Under the pieces are notes generated by a model. That model was given only the letters and a program-made list of their open reading frames with translations. It did not search any database and had not been told where the DNA came from. Shown here piece after piece: positions 1 to 6,555 of a stretch of 12,630 nucleotides of DNA. The position numbers and the translations under genes were made by a program. Every line of letters begins with the position of its first letter. Position 1 is the first letter of the stretch. Source of the stretch: an uncultured Leuconostoc sp. (GTDB lineage: Bacteria > Bacillota > Bacilli > Lactobacillales > Lactobacillaceae); assembly GCA_900554745.1 (NCBI GenBank), contig USIU01000017.1, positions 1-12,630 on the forward strand. Direction: 5' to 3'.

Positions 1-2
1 TG

Positions 3-476
3 CAATTAGGCCATCAAAAACGGACGACAAAGCAAATGAATGACTTGCTCCGCCTGCAAACGCAAATGATTTACATTCAAAATTCATTAGCCAATAATCA
101 TGTTATGTTAGACACGTTTAAGCACGACTTTAAAGATAAATTGGCTAATTTTGAAGTGGAACACCTTGATGATGTGCGCGTTGAGATTAGTCAAGCGGAA
201 CATATGGCGGATTTGGCGGTAGCGGTGATTGATTCCGTGGTAGATGCCTATGGCAACTTGAGTAATCGTGACTTGGAATGGACAATGAAGGTGCTAACGG
301 TTTACTCCATTGTATTGACTGTCCCGACGATTGTCAGTGGTTTTTACGGCGAAAACGTCAAATAGTTACCGTTAGCCGACACCCAAAATAGTTGGTGGAT
401 TTCCATCGTGATTACGCTGGTCTTAATGGGCTTGGTCAGTCTACTATTAGCCTTGAGTGGTTTTTTCAGAAAATAA
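3..476 (+). pseudogene. corA: CorA-family Mg2+ transporter, 3' part, interrupted by in-frame TAG
   Basis: The reading frame is open from the left edge (frame of base 3), so the N-terminus lies outside the window. Visible are the long stalk helix, a first membrane helix (about 301-345, residues TVYSIVLTVPTIVSGFYG) and the signature that is normally Y/F-G-M-N, here YGEN. A TAG stop at 363-365 follows GENVK, but the same frame then continues for 36 codons (LPLADTQNSWW, then a second hydrophobic helix, ending GFFRK, stop TAA 474-476). This is the complete expected C-terminus of a two-helix CorA subunit, so the gene looks interrupted by a nonsense codon rather than naturally short. CorA pentamers carry Mg2+ (or Co2+/Ni2+) across the membrane, and losing helix 2 should abolish folding and function. 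The last codon overlaps the ribosome binding site of xpt, so the two are probably co-transcribed. The Met-to-Glu change in the GMN filter is also unusual. A sequencing error at the TAG cannot be excluded. Confidence 0.8.
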
Positions 477-485
477 GGATAACGC

Positions 486-1058
486 ATGAAACAGTTAGAA
501 GAACGTATTAAAAAAGACGGTCGCGTCCTTGGCGATGATATTTTGAAAGTCGATGCTTTTTTGAATCATCAAATTGACCCCGACTTGCTACTGGCGATTG
601 GGAAGGCCTTTGCCCAACAATTTCAAGATGAACGGATTGATAAGATTTTGACGGTGGAATCATCAGGGATTGCGCCAGCGGTGTTTGCTGGTTTAGCGTT
701 ACATGTGCCGGTGGTTTTTGCCCGCAAAAACAAGTCACTCACGTTACCAGATGGGGTGTGGACCGCTGACGTTTATTCGTATACGAAACAGACAACCAAT
801 CACGTGATGATTGATCAGCGCTTTCTGGGGGCCGGGGAGCGCGTGTTAATTATTGATGATTTCTTAGCGAACGGACAAGCGGTGGCTGGTTTGCTGGATA
901 TTATCGATCAAGCGCAAGCTGTCGCGGTGGGGGCTGGGATTGTGATTGAAAAGTCATTCCAAAAAGGCCGACAATTACTCGATGCACGTGGGTTGCCGGT
1001 GGTGAGTTTAGCCCGCATTAAAGCCTTCCGGGATGGTCAGGTTGAATTTGAATCATAA
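486..1058 (+). CDS. xpt: Xanthine phosphoribosyltransferase
   Basis: A 190-residue cytosolic purine-salvage enzyme that converts xanthine and PRPP to XMP. It is close in length and sequence to Bacillus Xpt (about 194 aa). It has the N-terminal block VLGDDILKVDAFLNHQIDP (residues 14-32), VESSGIAPAV (58-67), the purine-side block VPVVFARKNKSLTL (74-87), and the PRPP-binding loop VLIIDDFLANGQA (120-132) with the paired aspartates, followed by GIVIEKSFQKGR (151-162). The start is supported by AAGGAT at 475-480, a suitable distance before the ATG. That site overlaps the TAA of the upstream corA frame, which implies co-transcription with it. In many Firmicutes xpt is preceded by a guanine riboswitch and followed by a xanthine permease gene (pbuX). 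Neither is present here, so purine control, if any, must act further upstream. Transcription probably ends at the hairpin at 1077-1108. I am confident of the function from the motif set. Confidence 0.96.
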   Translation: MKQLEERIKKDGRVLGDDILKVDAFLNHQIDPDLLLAIGKAFAQQFQDERIDKILTVESSGIAPAVFAGLALHVPVVFARKNKSLTLPDGVWTADVYSYTKQTTNHVMIDQRFLGAGERVLIIDDFLANGQAVAGLLDIIDQAQAVAVGAGIVIEKSFQKGRQLLDARGLPVVSLARIKAFRDGQVEFES

Positions 1059-1061
1059 GGA

Positions 1062-1077
1062 TGTTTCACGTGAAACA
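1062..1077. other. parS centromere-like site (ParB/Spo0J binding)
   Basis: TGTTTCACGTGAAACA is a perfect 16-bp palindrome and matches the Firmicute chromosomal parS consensus (TGTTNCACGTGAAACA) at every position. It starts 4 bases after the xpt stop codon and its last base is shared with the A-tract of the following terminator. ParB dimers load on such sites, spread, and recruit SMC for origin segregation. parS sites cluster around oriC, so the site suggests this window is origin-proximal. The call rests on an exact match to an established motif; binding itself is inferred. Confidence 0.9.
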
Positions 1078-1108
1078 AAAAACGCATAGCTTGGCCTATG
1101 CGTTTTTT
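1077..1108 (+). terminator. Intrinsic terminator after xpt
   Basis: A perfect 13-bp stem (AAAAAACGCATAG with CTATGCGTTTTTT) closes a 6-base loop CTTGGC. The descending arm ends in six T. The A-tract on the other side makes it nearly symmetrical, so it could act in both directions. It sits directly against parS and only 11 bases before the ribosome binding site of the next gene, so that gene has almost no room for a promoter of its own. Confidence 0.85.
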
Positions 1109-1130
1109 AAATCATATGCGGGGAAAAGCG

Positions 1131-2426
1131 ATGAGAAATTTTGAATTCGGGCGATTAGTGGCCCGTTATGGCGAACAGACGGCTGTTGTGTCTGATCAAC
1201 AGGCGTATAGCTATCATAGGCTGGCTGAGTTGGCACAAACGGTGCGCCAACAAGCGCACTGGCAGGCACGCTATGTGGTTTTGGTGGCGCAACCTGACGT
1301 GACATTTATCACGCAATTTTTAGCGATCCATTTGGCGGGTCGCATCCCCGTCATTGTCAACAAAGCTGACGTGGCACAAGTCCCGCAGGTATTAGCCCCG
1401 ATTGCAGGCACGTGGCAATGGTTGACGGACCAAGACCAACCTGACGCAGCAACAACAAACCTGAATCCTCGCGGGTTACTCTTTTTAGGGTTGACCTCTG
1501 GGACAACGGGTCAACCAAAAGTTTATCAACGTGATTGGTCATCCTGGCGTGTGGGTTTTGACCAATGCCAAATGGTCTTTGATATGGCAGCGATTGCCGG
1601 GGTGATGACGACCAGCCCACTGGGTACGTCGCTCGGATTACATACGTTGCTGTTGAGTCTTTATTTAGGGAAGACTTTTTATTGTTTTCAACGCGGGCAA
1701 TCACTAACGTTACCGCAACCCACGCAAGTCTTTACTGTCCCAACTTATTTAGCCAAAGGACATGATGCCTGGGCCGCTGCGCCAGGCATCATGAGTGTCG
1801 TCACTTGCGGTGGCGAATTGTCTGCCGAACTAGTGCAGACTTGGCATCGACAACACCCGCAACATCAGTTATACGAATTATATGGCACTTCGGAAACAAG
1901 TTTAGTCGCGTGGCAGGCCTTAACACGTGGCAAACAGCCACAACAAGTCGGCCATCTTTTCCCTCAGGTGCAGGCGGCCATTATGCCAGACAGTCAGCAG
2001 CTGGTAGTCCGAAGTCCTTATTTATTTGCGGGCTATTTAGGTGATGCCACGGCAGTTCATCAGGTGATGACCGACGATGTGGCACGTCTGGACGGGGATG
2101 GGTTGCTGATTTTGTCGCGGGCGAGTGACGTGATGAACCACGGTGGGAATAAAATTTATCCGAGTGAAATTGAGCAAATCTTGCAACCCATGGTGACAAC
2201 CTGTGTGGTGTTTGGCGTACCGGATGCAGTTTATGGTGAAAATATCGTCGCCTTACTCGTGACCACAACCCCACTTACCACGATTAAAGCCGTTTTGCAG
2301 GCACACTTACCAACTTATAAATTGCCCAGTCAGTATCTGGTCGTGGCTGACATCCCCAAGACCACGCAAGGCAAAGTCTCTCGGGCGCAGTTAGCGGCAC
2401 AATATCAAGCAGGAAAATGGTCATGA
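1131..2426 (+). CDS. AMP-forming acyl-CoA synthetase (YhfT/MenE-like)
   Basis: A 431-residue ANL-superfamily adenylate-forming enzyme that activates a carboxylate with ATP and then transfers it to CoA. The ATP-binding P-loop is TSGTTGQPK (residues 122-130). The A5 motif is YGTSE (251-255). The hinge region is SRASDVMNHGGNKIYPSEIE (329-348), followed by FGVPDAVYGE. The C-terminal catalytic lysine lies in TTQGKVSRAQL (Lys415). The start is placed at 1131 because GGGGA (1120-1124) lies just upstream; the earlier in-frame ATGs at 1098 and 1116 fall inside the xpt terminator or lack a ribosome binding site. Its end overlaps the thiolase start (ATGA at 2423-2426), which indicates translational coupling. 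The pairing with a thiolase resembles Bacillus yhfT-yhfS, so a medium- or long-chain fatty acid substrate is likely. MenE (o-succinylbenzoate-CoA ligase) is an alternative because menB is in the same window, but the partner gene argues against it. The substrate cannot be read from the sequence. Confidence 0.85.
   Translation: MRNFEFGRLVARYGEQTAVVSDQQAYSYHRLAELAQTVRQQAHWQARYVVLVAQPDVTFITQFLAIHLAGRIPVIVNKADVAQVPQVLAPIAGTWQWLTDQDQPDAATTNLNPRGLLFLGLTSGTTGQPKVYQRDWSSWRVGFDQCQMVFDMAAIAGVMTTSPLGTSLGLHTLLLSLYLGKTFYCFQRGQSLTLPQPTQVFTVPTYLAKGHDAWAAAPGIMSVVTCGGELSAELVQTWHRQHPQHQLYELYGTSETSLVAWQALTRGKQPQQVGHLFPQVQAAIMPDSQQLVVRSPYLFAGYLGDATAVHQVMTDDVARLDGDGLLILSRASDVMNHGGNKIYPSEIEQILQPMVTTCVVFGVPDAVYGENIVALLVTTTPLTTIKAVLQAHLPTYKLPSQYLVVADIPKTTQGKVSRAQLAAQYQAGKWS
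1761..1793. repeat. Perfect 12-bp inverted repeat inside the acyl-CoA synthetase gene
   Basis: CATGATGCCTGG (1761-1772) and CCAGGCATCATG (1782-1793) are exact reverse complements separated by 9 bases. The repeat encodes the segment HDAWAAAPGIM. There is no T-run after it, so it is not a typical terminator. In mRNA it would be a strong hairpin that could pause ribosomes or block processing; no function is known to me. Confidence 0.6.
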
Positions 2427-3570
2427 CAAGCAACCAACCAAAAGTGAGTATCGTCAGCGCTAAGCGCTTACCCATTGGCAAAATCAATGGTCAATTTGCC
2501 AAAGTTTCACCAGAAACTTTAATCACACAGCTCGTGCAACAACAATTTGAGACAATCCCGACGTTAACGTTATCAGCCATTGATCAGGTGGTGTTAGGGA
2601 ACGTGACGAATCTGGACGGAAATCTCGCCCGGCGCTGTGCTTTAGCGGCCGGCGTGCCGGTGACAACACCAGCAGCGACTGTGGATGCCCAGTGTGCTTC
2701 TGGGTTAGTGGCAATGGTCACTGGGGCACAAGCTATTATCAGTGAAACGGCAGACGTCGTGTTAGCGGGTGGCGTTGAAAGTACGTCATCCGCTAATCGG
2801 GTCCTGTCACCAGGCACAGATCAACTGATGGCACGCTTCCCCATGGCCCCGGCCGGCCAACTTGATTTAGATATGGGGGTGGTGGCTGAAAATATGAGTG
2901 CCCGCTATCAAGTATCTCGCAAAGCCCAAGATGCCTATGCGTATCACAGCCATCAGAAGGCGAAAATGGCGTTTGCCACGGGAAAAATTCAAGCTGAAAT
3001 ACACCCGTTTCATGATCAAGCTGGGGACATCGTGCAAGATCAGTGCCCACGCTTTGACACGACGTTAGCCAAATTGGCACAATTGCAACCAGCATTTCAA
3101 GCAAATGGTGTCGTGACGGCGGGGAACAGCTGTCCAATTAATGACGGGGCGGCGACCATGGTGTTGAAAAAATACCAGGCTGGTGAAGCCGTGCAGGGGT
3201 ATTACTTAGGACAAGCCACCGTTGGCTTATCACCCGAAACCTTCCTACTTGGACCAATTGCAGCCACTAAAAAGTTGCTGGCACAACACCACCTCACCAT
3301 GGCAGACATTGCGGTTGTTGAACTCAATGAAGCCTTTGCGGTGCAAAGTATTTTATGTCAGGCAGCGCTTGGGATCACGGATGCCCAACTCAATCCGTTG
3401 GGCGGCGCTTTAGCTTATGGGCACCTTATGGGGCCACCGGTGGTATTCTCATTGCCCGTTTGCTCAATAGTTTAAACCGGATCCCTGAGCCGACATTAGG
3501 CATTGCGACCTTATGTGTTGCTGGTGGGATGGGCATGAGTGTCTTAGTTGGCAATCAGCACTGGGCGTAA
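2423..3570 (+). pseudogene. Thiolase (acetyl-CoA C-acetyltransferase) with a one-base frameshift
   Basis: This is a thiolase-family gene, catalysing 2 acetyl-CoA to acetoacetyl-CoA or the reverse thiolysis. It starts at ATG 2423, overlapping the TGA of the synthetase gene; AGGA at 2411-2414 is 8 bases upstream, whereas the ATG at 2417 is too close. The nucleophile is Cys91 in VDAQCASGLVA. GVVAENMS, GNSCPINDGAA and ELNEAFAVQ are also typical. Near 3421-3426 the frame breaks: GGALAYGH is followed by LMGPP and a stop at 3473-3475. Adding one C to the CC at 3424-3425 restores GHPYGATGG, the catalytic-His motif, and the frame runs on through CVAGGMGMS (second catalytic Cys) to TAA at 3568-3570, giving about 382 residues, the normal thiolase length. 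As written the protein lacks the GHP histidine context and the CxGG cysteine and should be inactive. Loss from a short C run is also a common sequencing error. In lactic acid bacteria a thiolase can feed the mevalonate pathway. Confidence 0.85.
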
Positions 3571-3573
3571 CGC

Positions 3574-4119
3574 TTAGAATTTACGGAGCAACGCATAGAT
3601 ATGTTGCTCGAGGGTTGTGGCCGAAATGGCTAATGCTTGCGTGACAAAATCCATCACTAGCCCCATGATCCCAGACACAATAAAATTGATTTCAAGCTTA
3701 TCGGGGATGTTATTGGGTAAGGTTGACTCAAGCGCACAGGCTTTTTGAATAAAGGCGGCTTTCACTTGTTGGAAGACAGCGGTGCCGATTGTTGGTTGCC
3801 GCAATAAGACGGCGACAGTGTCTTGTTGGGTGTCGATGTAGGTCACCAGCTGATGGCTCAAAGTTTTGAGGATGGCGTGGTTGTCAGTTGTGGTTGGATA
3901 GTTTTGACTGAAAATTTGGGTCATGTCACGAATTAAACCGGCCACAATCTGGTCATGTAAATCATAAATGTCGCGGTAATGGTGATAAAAAGTCCCGCGG
4001 TTAATATCAGCGCTGGCGGCTAATTGCGCCACGGTGATTTTATCGAGCGGTTGTTGTGCTAATAAATGGATAAAGACTTGTTTAATTTGGGCTTGTGTTT
4101 TAATTTGTCGACGATCCAT
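3574..4119 (-). CDS. TetR/AcrR-family transcriptional regulator
   Basis: A 181-residue DNA-binding repressor. The N-terminal helix-turn-helix reads LDKITVAQLAASADIN then RGTFYHHYRDIYDL (residues 25-54), the hallmark of TetR recognition helices. The remaining roughly 125 residues are a helical ligand-binding/dimerisation domain whose last part is hydrophobic (INFIVSGIMGLVMDFV). The start at 4119 (MDRRQIKTQ) is preferred because GAGGA lies about 10 bases upstream on this strand; the longer frame starting at 4167 has no ribosome binding site. The stop codon is 3 bases from the end of the convergent thiolase gene, with no hairpin terminator between them. The gene is divergent from the GNAT gene at 4255, and inverted repeats in the gap (4161-4192) could be its operator. 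The likely targets are itself, the acetyltransferase, or the acyl-CoA genes; the ligand is unknown. Confidence 0.9.
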   Translation of the reverse strand: MDRRQIKTQAQIKQVFIHLLAQQPLDKITVAQLAASADINRGTFYHHYRDIYDLHDQIVAGLIRDMTQIFSQNYPTTTDNHAILKTLSHQLVTYIDTQQDTVAVLLRQPTIGTAVFQQVKAAFIQKACALESTLPNNIPDKLEINFIVSGIMGLVMDFVTQALAISATTLEQHIYALLRKF

Positions 4120-4160
4120 AACCTGTTGTTCCTCAATTGATTGGGATATGTACGATAAGC

Positions 4161-4192
4161 AACACATCCATAAGATGTGTTTATTGTAACAC
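4161..4192. promoter_or_regulatory. Candidate TetR operator (interlocked inverted repeats)
   Basis: AACACATC (4161-4168) and GATGTGTT (4174-4181) form a perfect 8-bp inverted repeat around CATAA. The GTGTT at 4177-4181 pairs again with AACAC at 4188-4192 across 6 bases. The site lies 42-73 bases upstream of the tetR start and just upstream of the -35 of the divergent promoter. Symmetry, size and position fit a TetR-family operator, but binding is inferred. Confidence 0.45.
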
Positions 4193-4197
4193 GCCGT

Positions 4198-4226
4198 TTG
4201 ACACGATAGACTAGGGGTAAGATAAG
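4198..4226 (+). promoter_or_regulatory. Sigma-A promoter for the GNAT gene
   Basis: A perfect -35 TTGACA (4198-4203), a 17-base spacer and a -10 GATAAG (4221-4226, 4 of 6 matches) precede a short leader with ribosome binding site AAAGGAG (4242-4248) and the ATG at 4255. Confidence 0.6.
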
Positions 4227-4254
4227 TTTTGAACCCCGCTTAAAGGAGCCAGTC

Positions 4255-4884
4255 ATGCATTTTCGATTAGCAGTTGTGCCAGAAATTAACCATTTATCCG
4301 CGTTAGTCGCAGAAGCCTTCAATCACTATGATTTGTATGAACAAACGATTGGGCAAACGTTCACAGAAAAGGCAGCGTATCACCGTTTTATTCAACAATT
4401 ACACGCGGTGCACATTGCGGTTAATGTCCACCTTAAAAAAGTTTTTGTGGTTGAAGCGCAACAACAAATTGTGTCGGTTGTGATTTTGGATTCACCGCAA
4501 TTACCTACGCCAAGCATTTGGCAGTATTTGAAGCATGGCGGCTTAAAGTTATTGCCCTACGTGCTGAAGCATCAACTCGGGCGATTTTTACAGATGCTGG
4601 ATGCGGCGGAAAAAGTGCCCAAACAAGATCAGCAAGCCAATTGGCATGTTAATTTGTTAGCAGTCAATCCAGCGCATCAAGGGCAGCAAATCGGCTCGAA
4701 AACATTGACGCAGTTTGTTATCCCCTACGTTAAAAAGCATGGGGGCCAACAAGTGTCGTTGATTACCAATACGGCACGTAATGTCGCTTTTTACCAAAAA
4801 AATGCATTTCAAGTCATCGATGAACGGTGGTTGGCATTTCAATCAACGCAGGTCAAATCTTGGGCGTTGGTGCGACAACTTTAA
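4255..4884 (+). CDS. GNAT-family N-acetyltransferase
   Basis: A 209-residue cytosolic acetyltransferase of the GNAT fold, which transfers acetyl from acetyl-CoA to an amine. The acetyl-CoA pyrophosphate-binding motif A is NLLAVNPAHQGQQIGSKTL (residues 133-151; core Q-x-x-I-G-S). Motif B is NTARNVAFYQKNAFQV (172-187), with the usual NxxxFYxxxGF-like arrangement in which Ala replaces Gly. The central part (about 85-125: WQYLKHGGLKLLPYVLKHQ) resembles the helical insert of GNATs annotated as small-molecule or antibiotic acetyltransferases, but the substrate is not evident. The start has a strong AAAGGAG site 6 bases upstream. It is transcribed alone, from the promoter at 4198-4226 to the long hairpin at 4889-4938, and is divergent from a TetR regulator, which is a likely controller. 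Confidence 0.85.
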   Translation: MHFRLAVVPEINHLSALVAEAFNHYDLYEQTIGQTFTEKAAYHRFIQQLHAVHIAVNVHLKKVFVVEAQQQIVSVVILDSPQLPTPSIWQYLKHGGLKLLPYVLKHQLGRFLQMLDAAEKVPKQDQQANWHVNLLAVNPAHQGQQIGSKTLTQFVIPYVKKHGGQQVSLITNTARNVAFYQKNAFQVIDERWLAFQSTQVKSWALVRQL

Positions 4885-4888
4885 AACA

Positions 4889-4938
4889 ATGAACAAAACA
4901 GACACGTTGCCATTTTGCAACGTGTCTGTTTTGTTCAT
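4889..4938 (+). terminator. Very long perfect hairpin terminator after the GNAT gene
   Basis: A 22-bp perfect stem, ATGAACAAAACAGACACGTTGC (first arm, 4889-4910) with its exact complement at 4917-4938, closes a 6-base loop CATTTT. The inner GC-rich part CAGACACGTTGC/GCAACGTGTCTG is followed by TTTTGTT, so it fits an intrinsic terminator with an upstream A-rich tract. It overlaps the -35 region of the asp promoter. Confidence 0.8.
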
Positions 4939-4960
4939 GTGCCGTGTTAATTGGTATAAT
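4931..4960 (+). promoter_or_regulatory. Promoter of the asp1-asp2-asp3 operon
   Basis: There is a perfect extended -10, TGGTATAAT (-10 hexamer 4955-4960). The -35 is weak: TTGTTC at 4931-4936 with an 18-base spacer, lying inside the descending arm of the GNAT terminator. The extended -10 probably carries the promoter. A leader of about 75 bases leads to the GTG start of asp1; nothing further was recognised in it. Confidence 0.7.
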
Positions 4961-5039
4961 AGGGACAATGATTATTTTCTTATGGTGGCTGACAGGTTGA
5001 AGCGGCACGTCAAGCTGAACATGAGAAAGGAGAGCTTAC

Positions 5040-6524
5040 GTGACCATACATATTATTCCGGATTGGCAAGATTACGCCACACGTTTACCTGAATTCAATG
5101 ATAGTGTGCATCAGGCACAACTTTTTCTATCACAAGGTCAAGCAGTCGAATTGATTGTGATTGATTTTTTAACGCATTTAAATCAGATTCTATTGCATAC
5201 GGCGTTGACAGAAACGCAGGTTTGGTCTGTGTATGATGTGTTGCAGCGGGTTAAACTCAAGGCAGATCGCCCAGTAGCGGTGACGGATTTAACGTGGCCC
5301 ACACAGGCACAATTTATTTATTTACCAGATCGAATTTTAGTGCAGGTCGATGACCAGCTTTATGCCACAGTATGGTTGGATCAAGCCTGGCGTACGCGAA
5401 TCGTGACCATTGACTTGTGGACTGGCGACATACGTACGCAACAGCTGCTCGTTGATTATCGAGGGTTTGTCTCACGGGTCACAACATTTAATGCAGAAGG
5501 GGACAAAGTACGTCAGGATTATTTAACACCGAGTGGCGCGGTTGCTGTACAAGAAGATTGCGTCTCTGGGGCGGTAACTACTCAGCAAGACTGGACGACG
5601 CAGACCCAGTTTAAAAATATGGCTGAATTGGTGGTGGCGGCATTGGCTCACCACTTAGATCAGTTACCTGAACAAGATAATCTCATCATCGCACAAAGCC
5701 AACGGTCGATGTTTTTAATTAGTCAAATTGACCCCAAGCAGCCGGTAATCTTGAGCTATCAAGCGCAGCGGACGAACCCGCAGTTAGCGCAAGCATTATT
5801 GTTACAACTATCGGGCATGGTAGCACACGCTGTGACGGATACGCAGGCCCAATATGACAAAATTGTGGCGCAATTGGCAAATCCAGAGCAATTGGCCGTT
5901 ATTCCACCGTTCTCTGTGCAACCGGCAGTCCTGCCAACCCTACAATTACCCATTGCGATTATTTATTGGGTCGCCGATGTATTAGACGCAGCTGATTTTG
6001 AAGCGGTTCGTGTCGCCATGACGCGTCAACCCGAGGCGATTGTTTTTATTGAAACCGCACAGCCGCATGCAGAATTTGATGCGCTTATTCAGCTTGCAAG
6101 TCAAAGCGCAACCAATGCGCACGGCTTAGTTGATGATGCGAGTCAAGCTGCTTATAAAGGCCGCTTCCAGTTTATACCACCGCAAAATGAGGCCCAGCGG
6201 TTACAATATATGTCCAATGCGCGCGTCTTGCTGGATCTCGGTGAGACACCAGACCAATTTATGCAAACAGCCGCACTCACGTATGCCGTGCCGCAAATTA
6301 ACCGCACAGTTACCGAGTATGTCTTACCTGAAAAAAATGGGCAAATTGTGACCGATCAGGCGGCATTAGAGGCGGCCCTATTAGGGTATTTAACGGCGTC
6401 ACAGCGCGATCAGATTGTGAAAGAAACGGCCCGAGAATTGGGGCAATCACGAAGTGATGAATACCTCTGGATTAAGTGGCAACAAGTCTTTAATAAAATC
6501 AAGCAACAGCGTCAATCTTCATGA
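5040..6524 (+). CDS. asp1: Accessory Sec system protein Asp1
   Basis: A 494-residue cytosolic protein of the accessory Sec (SecA2/SecY2) pathway. The start is GTG at 5040 with AAAGGAG at 5026-5032; no equally well placed ATG exists and the first residues (TIHIIPDWQDY) align with the usual Asp1 N-terminus. Family blocks seen are HIIPDW, the WSVYDVLQ stretch (about 62-69), DLTWP (83-87), DYRGFVSRVT (140-149) and QDYLTPSGAVAVQED (159-173). Streptococcal Asp1 has a GT-B glycosyltransferase-like fold without known activity, binds Asp2 and Asp3, and helps hand the glycosylated serine-rich-repeat adhesin to SecA2. It heads a three-gene operon, with 31 bases to asp2. The length is slightly below that of streptococcal Asp1 (about 520). 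I am confident of the family; its partner proteins are not in the window. Confidence 0.88.
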   Translation: MTIHIIPDWQDYATRLPEFNDSVHQAQLFLSQGQAVELIVIDFLTHLNQILLHTALTETQVWSVYDVLQRVKLKADRPVAVTDLTWPTQAQFIYLPDRILVQVDDQLYATVWLDQAWRTRIVTIDLWTGDIRTQQLLVDYRGFVSRVTTFNAEGDKVRQDYLTPSGAVAVQEDCVSGAVTTQQDWTTQTQFKNMAELVVAALAHHLDQLPEQDNLIIAQSQRSMFLISQIDPKQPVILSYQAQRTNPQLAQALLLQLSGMVAHAVTDTQAQYDKIVAQLANPEQLAVIPPFSVQPAVLPTLQLPIAIIYWVADVLDAADFEAVRVAMTRQPEAIVFIETAQPHAEFDALIQLASQSATNAHGLVDDASQAAYKGRFQFIPPQNEAQRLQYMSNARVLLDLGETPDQFMQTAALTYAVPQINRTVTEYVLPEKNGQIVTDQAALEAALLGYLTASQRDQIVKETARELGQSRSDEYLWIKWQQVFNKIKQQRQSS

Positions 6525-6555
6525 TGATGTTGTGGCAGCGTGCAAGGTAGGATAA

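Noticed and set aside
360..486. Purine riboswitch before xpt
   Set aside because: The upstream sequence is coding-type (the corA C-terminus) and shows none of the conserved purine aptamer core.
1098..1130. Earlier in-frame ATGs (1098, 1116) for the acyl-CoA synthetase
   Set aside because: 1098 lies in the terminator arm and 1116 has no ribosome binding site; 1131 has GGGGA at the right distance and a normal family N-terminus.
2793..3137. Open antisense frames opposite the thiolase, and similar ones opposite xpt, the synthetase, asp2 and the aminotransferase
   Set aside because: They lack ribosome binding sites and recognisable motifs, and lie opposite well-conserved genes; they are by-products of the coding strand.
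4781..5092. A 103-codon + strand frame spanning the GNAT end, the hairpin and the asp1 start
   Set aside because: It crosses a strong terminator and promoter and overlaps two recognisable genes in other frames.
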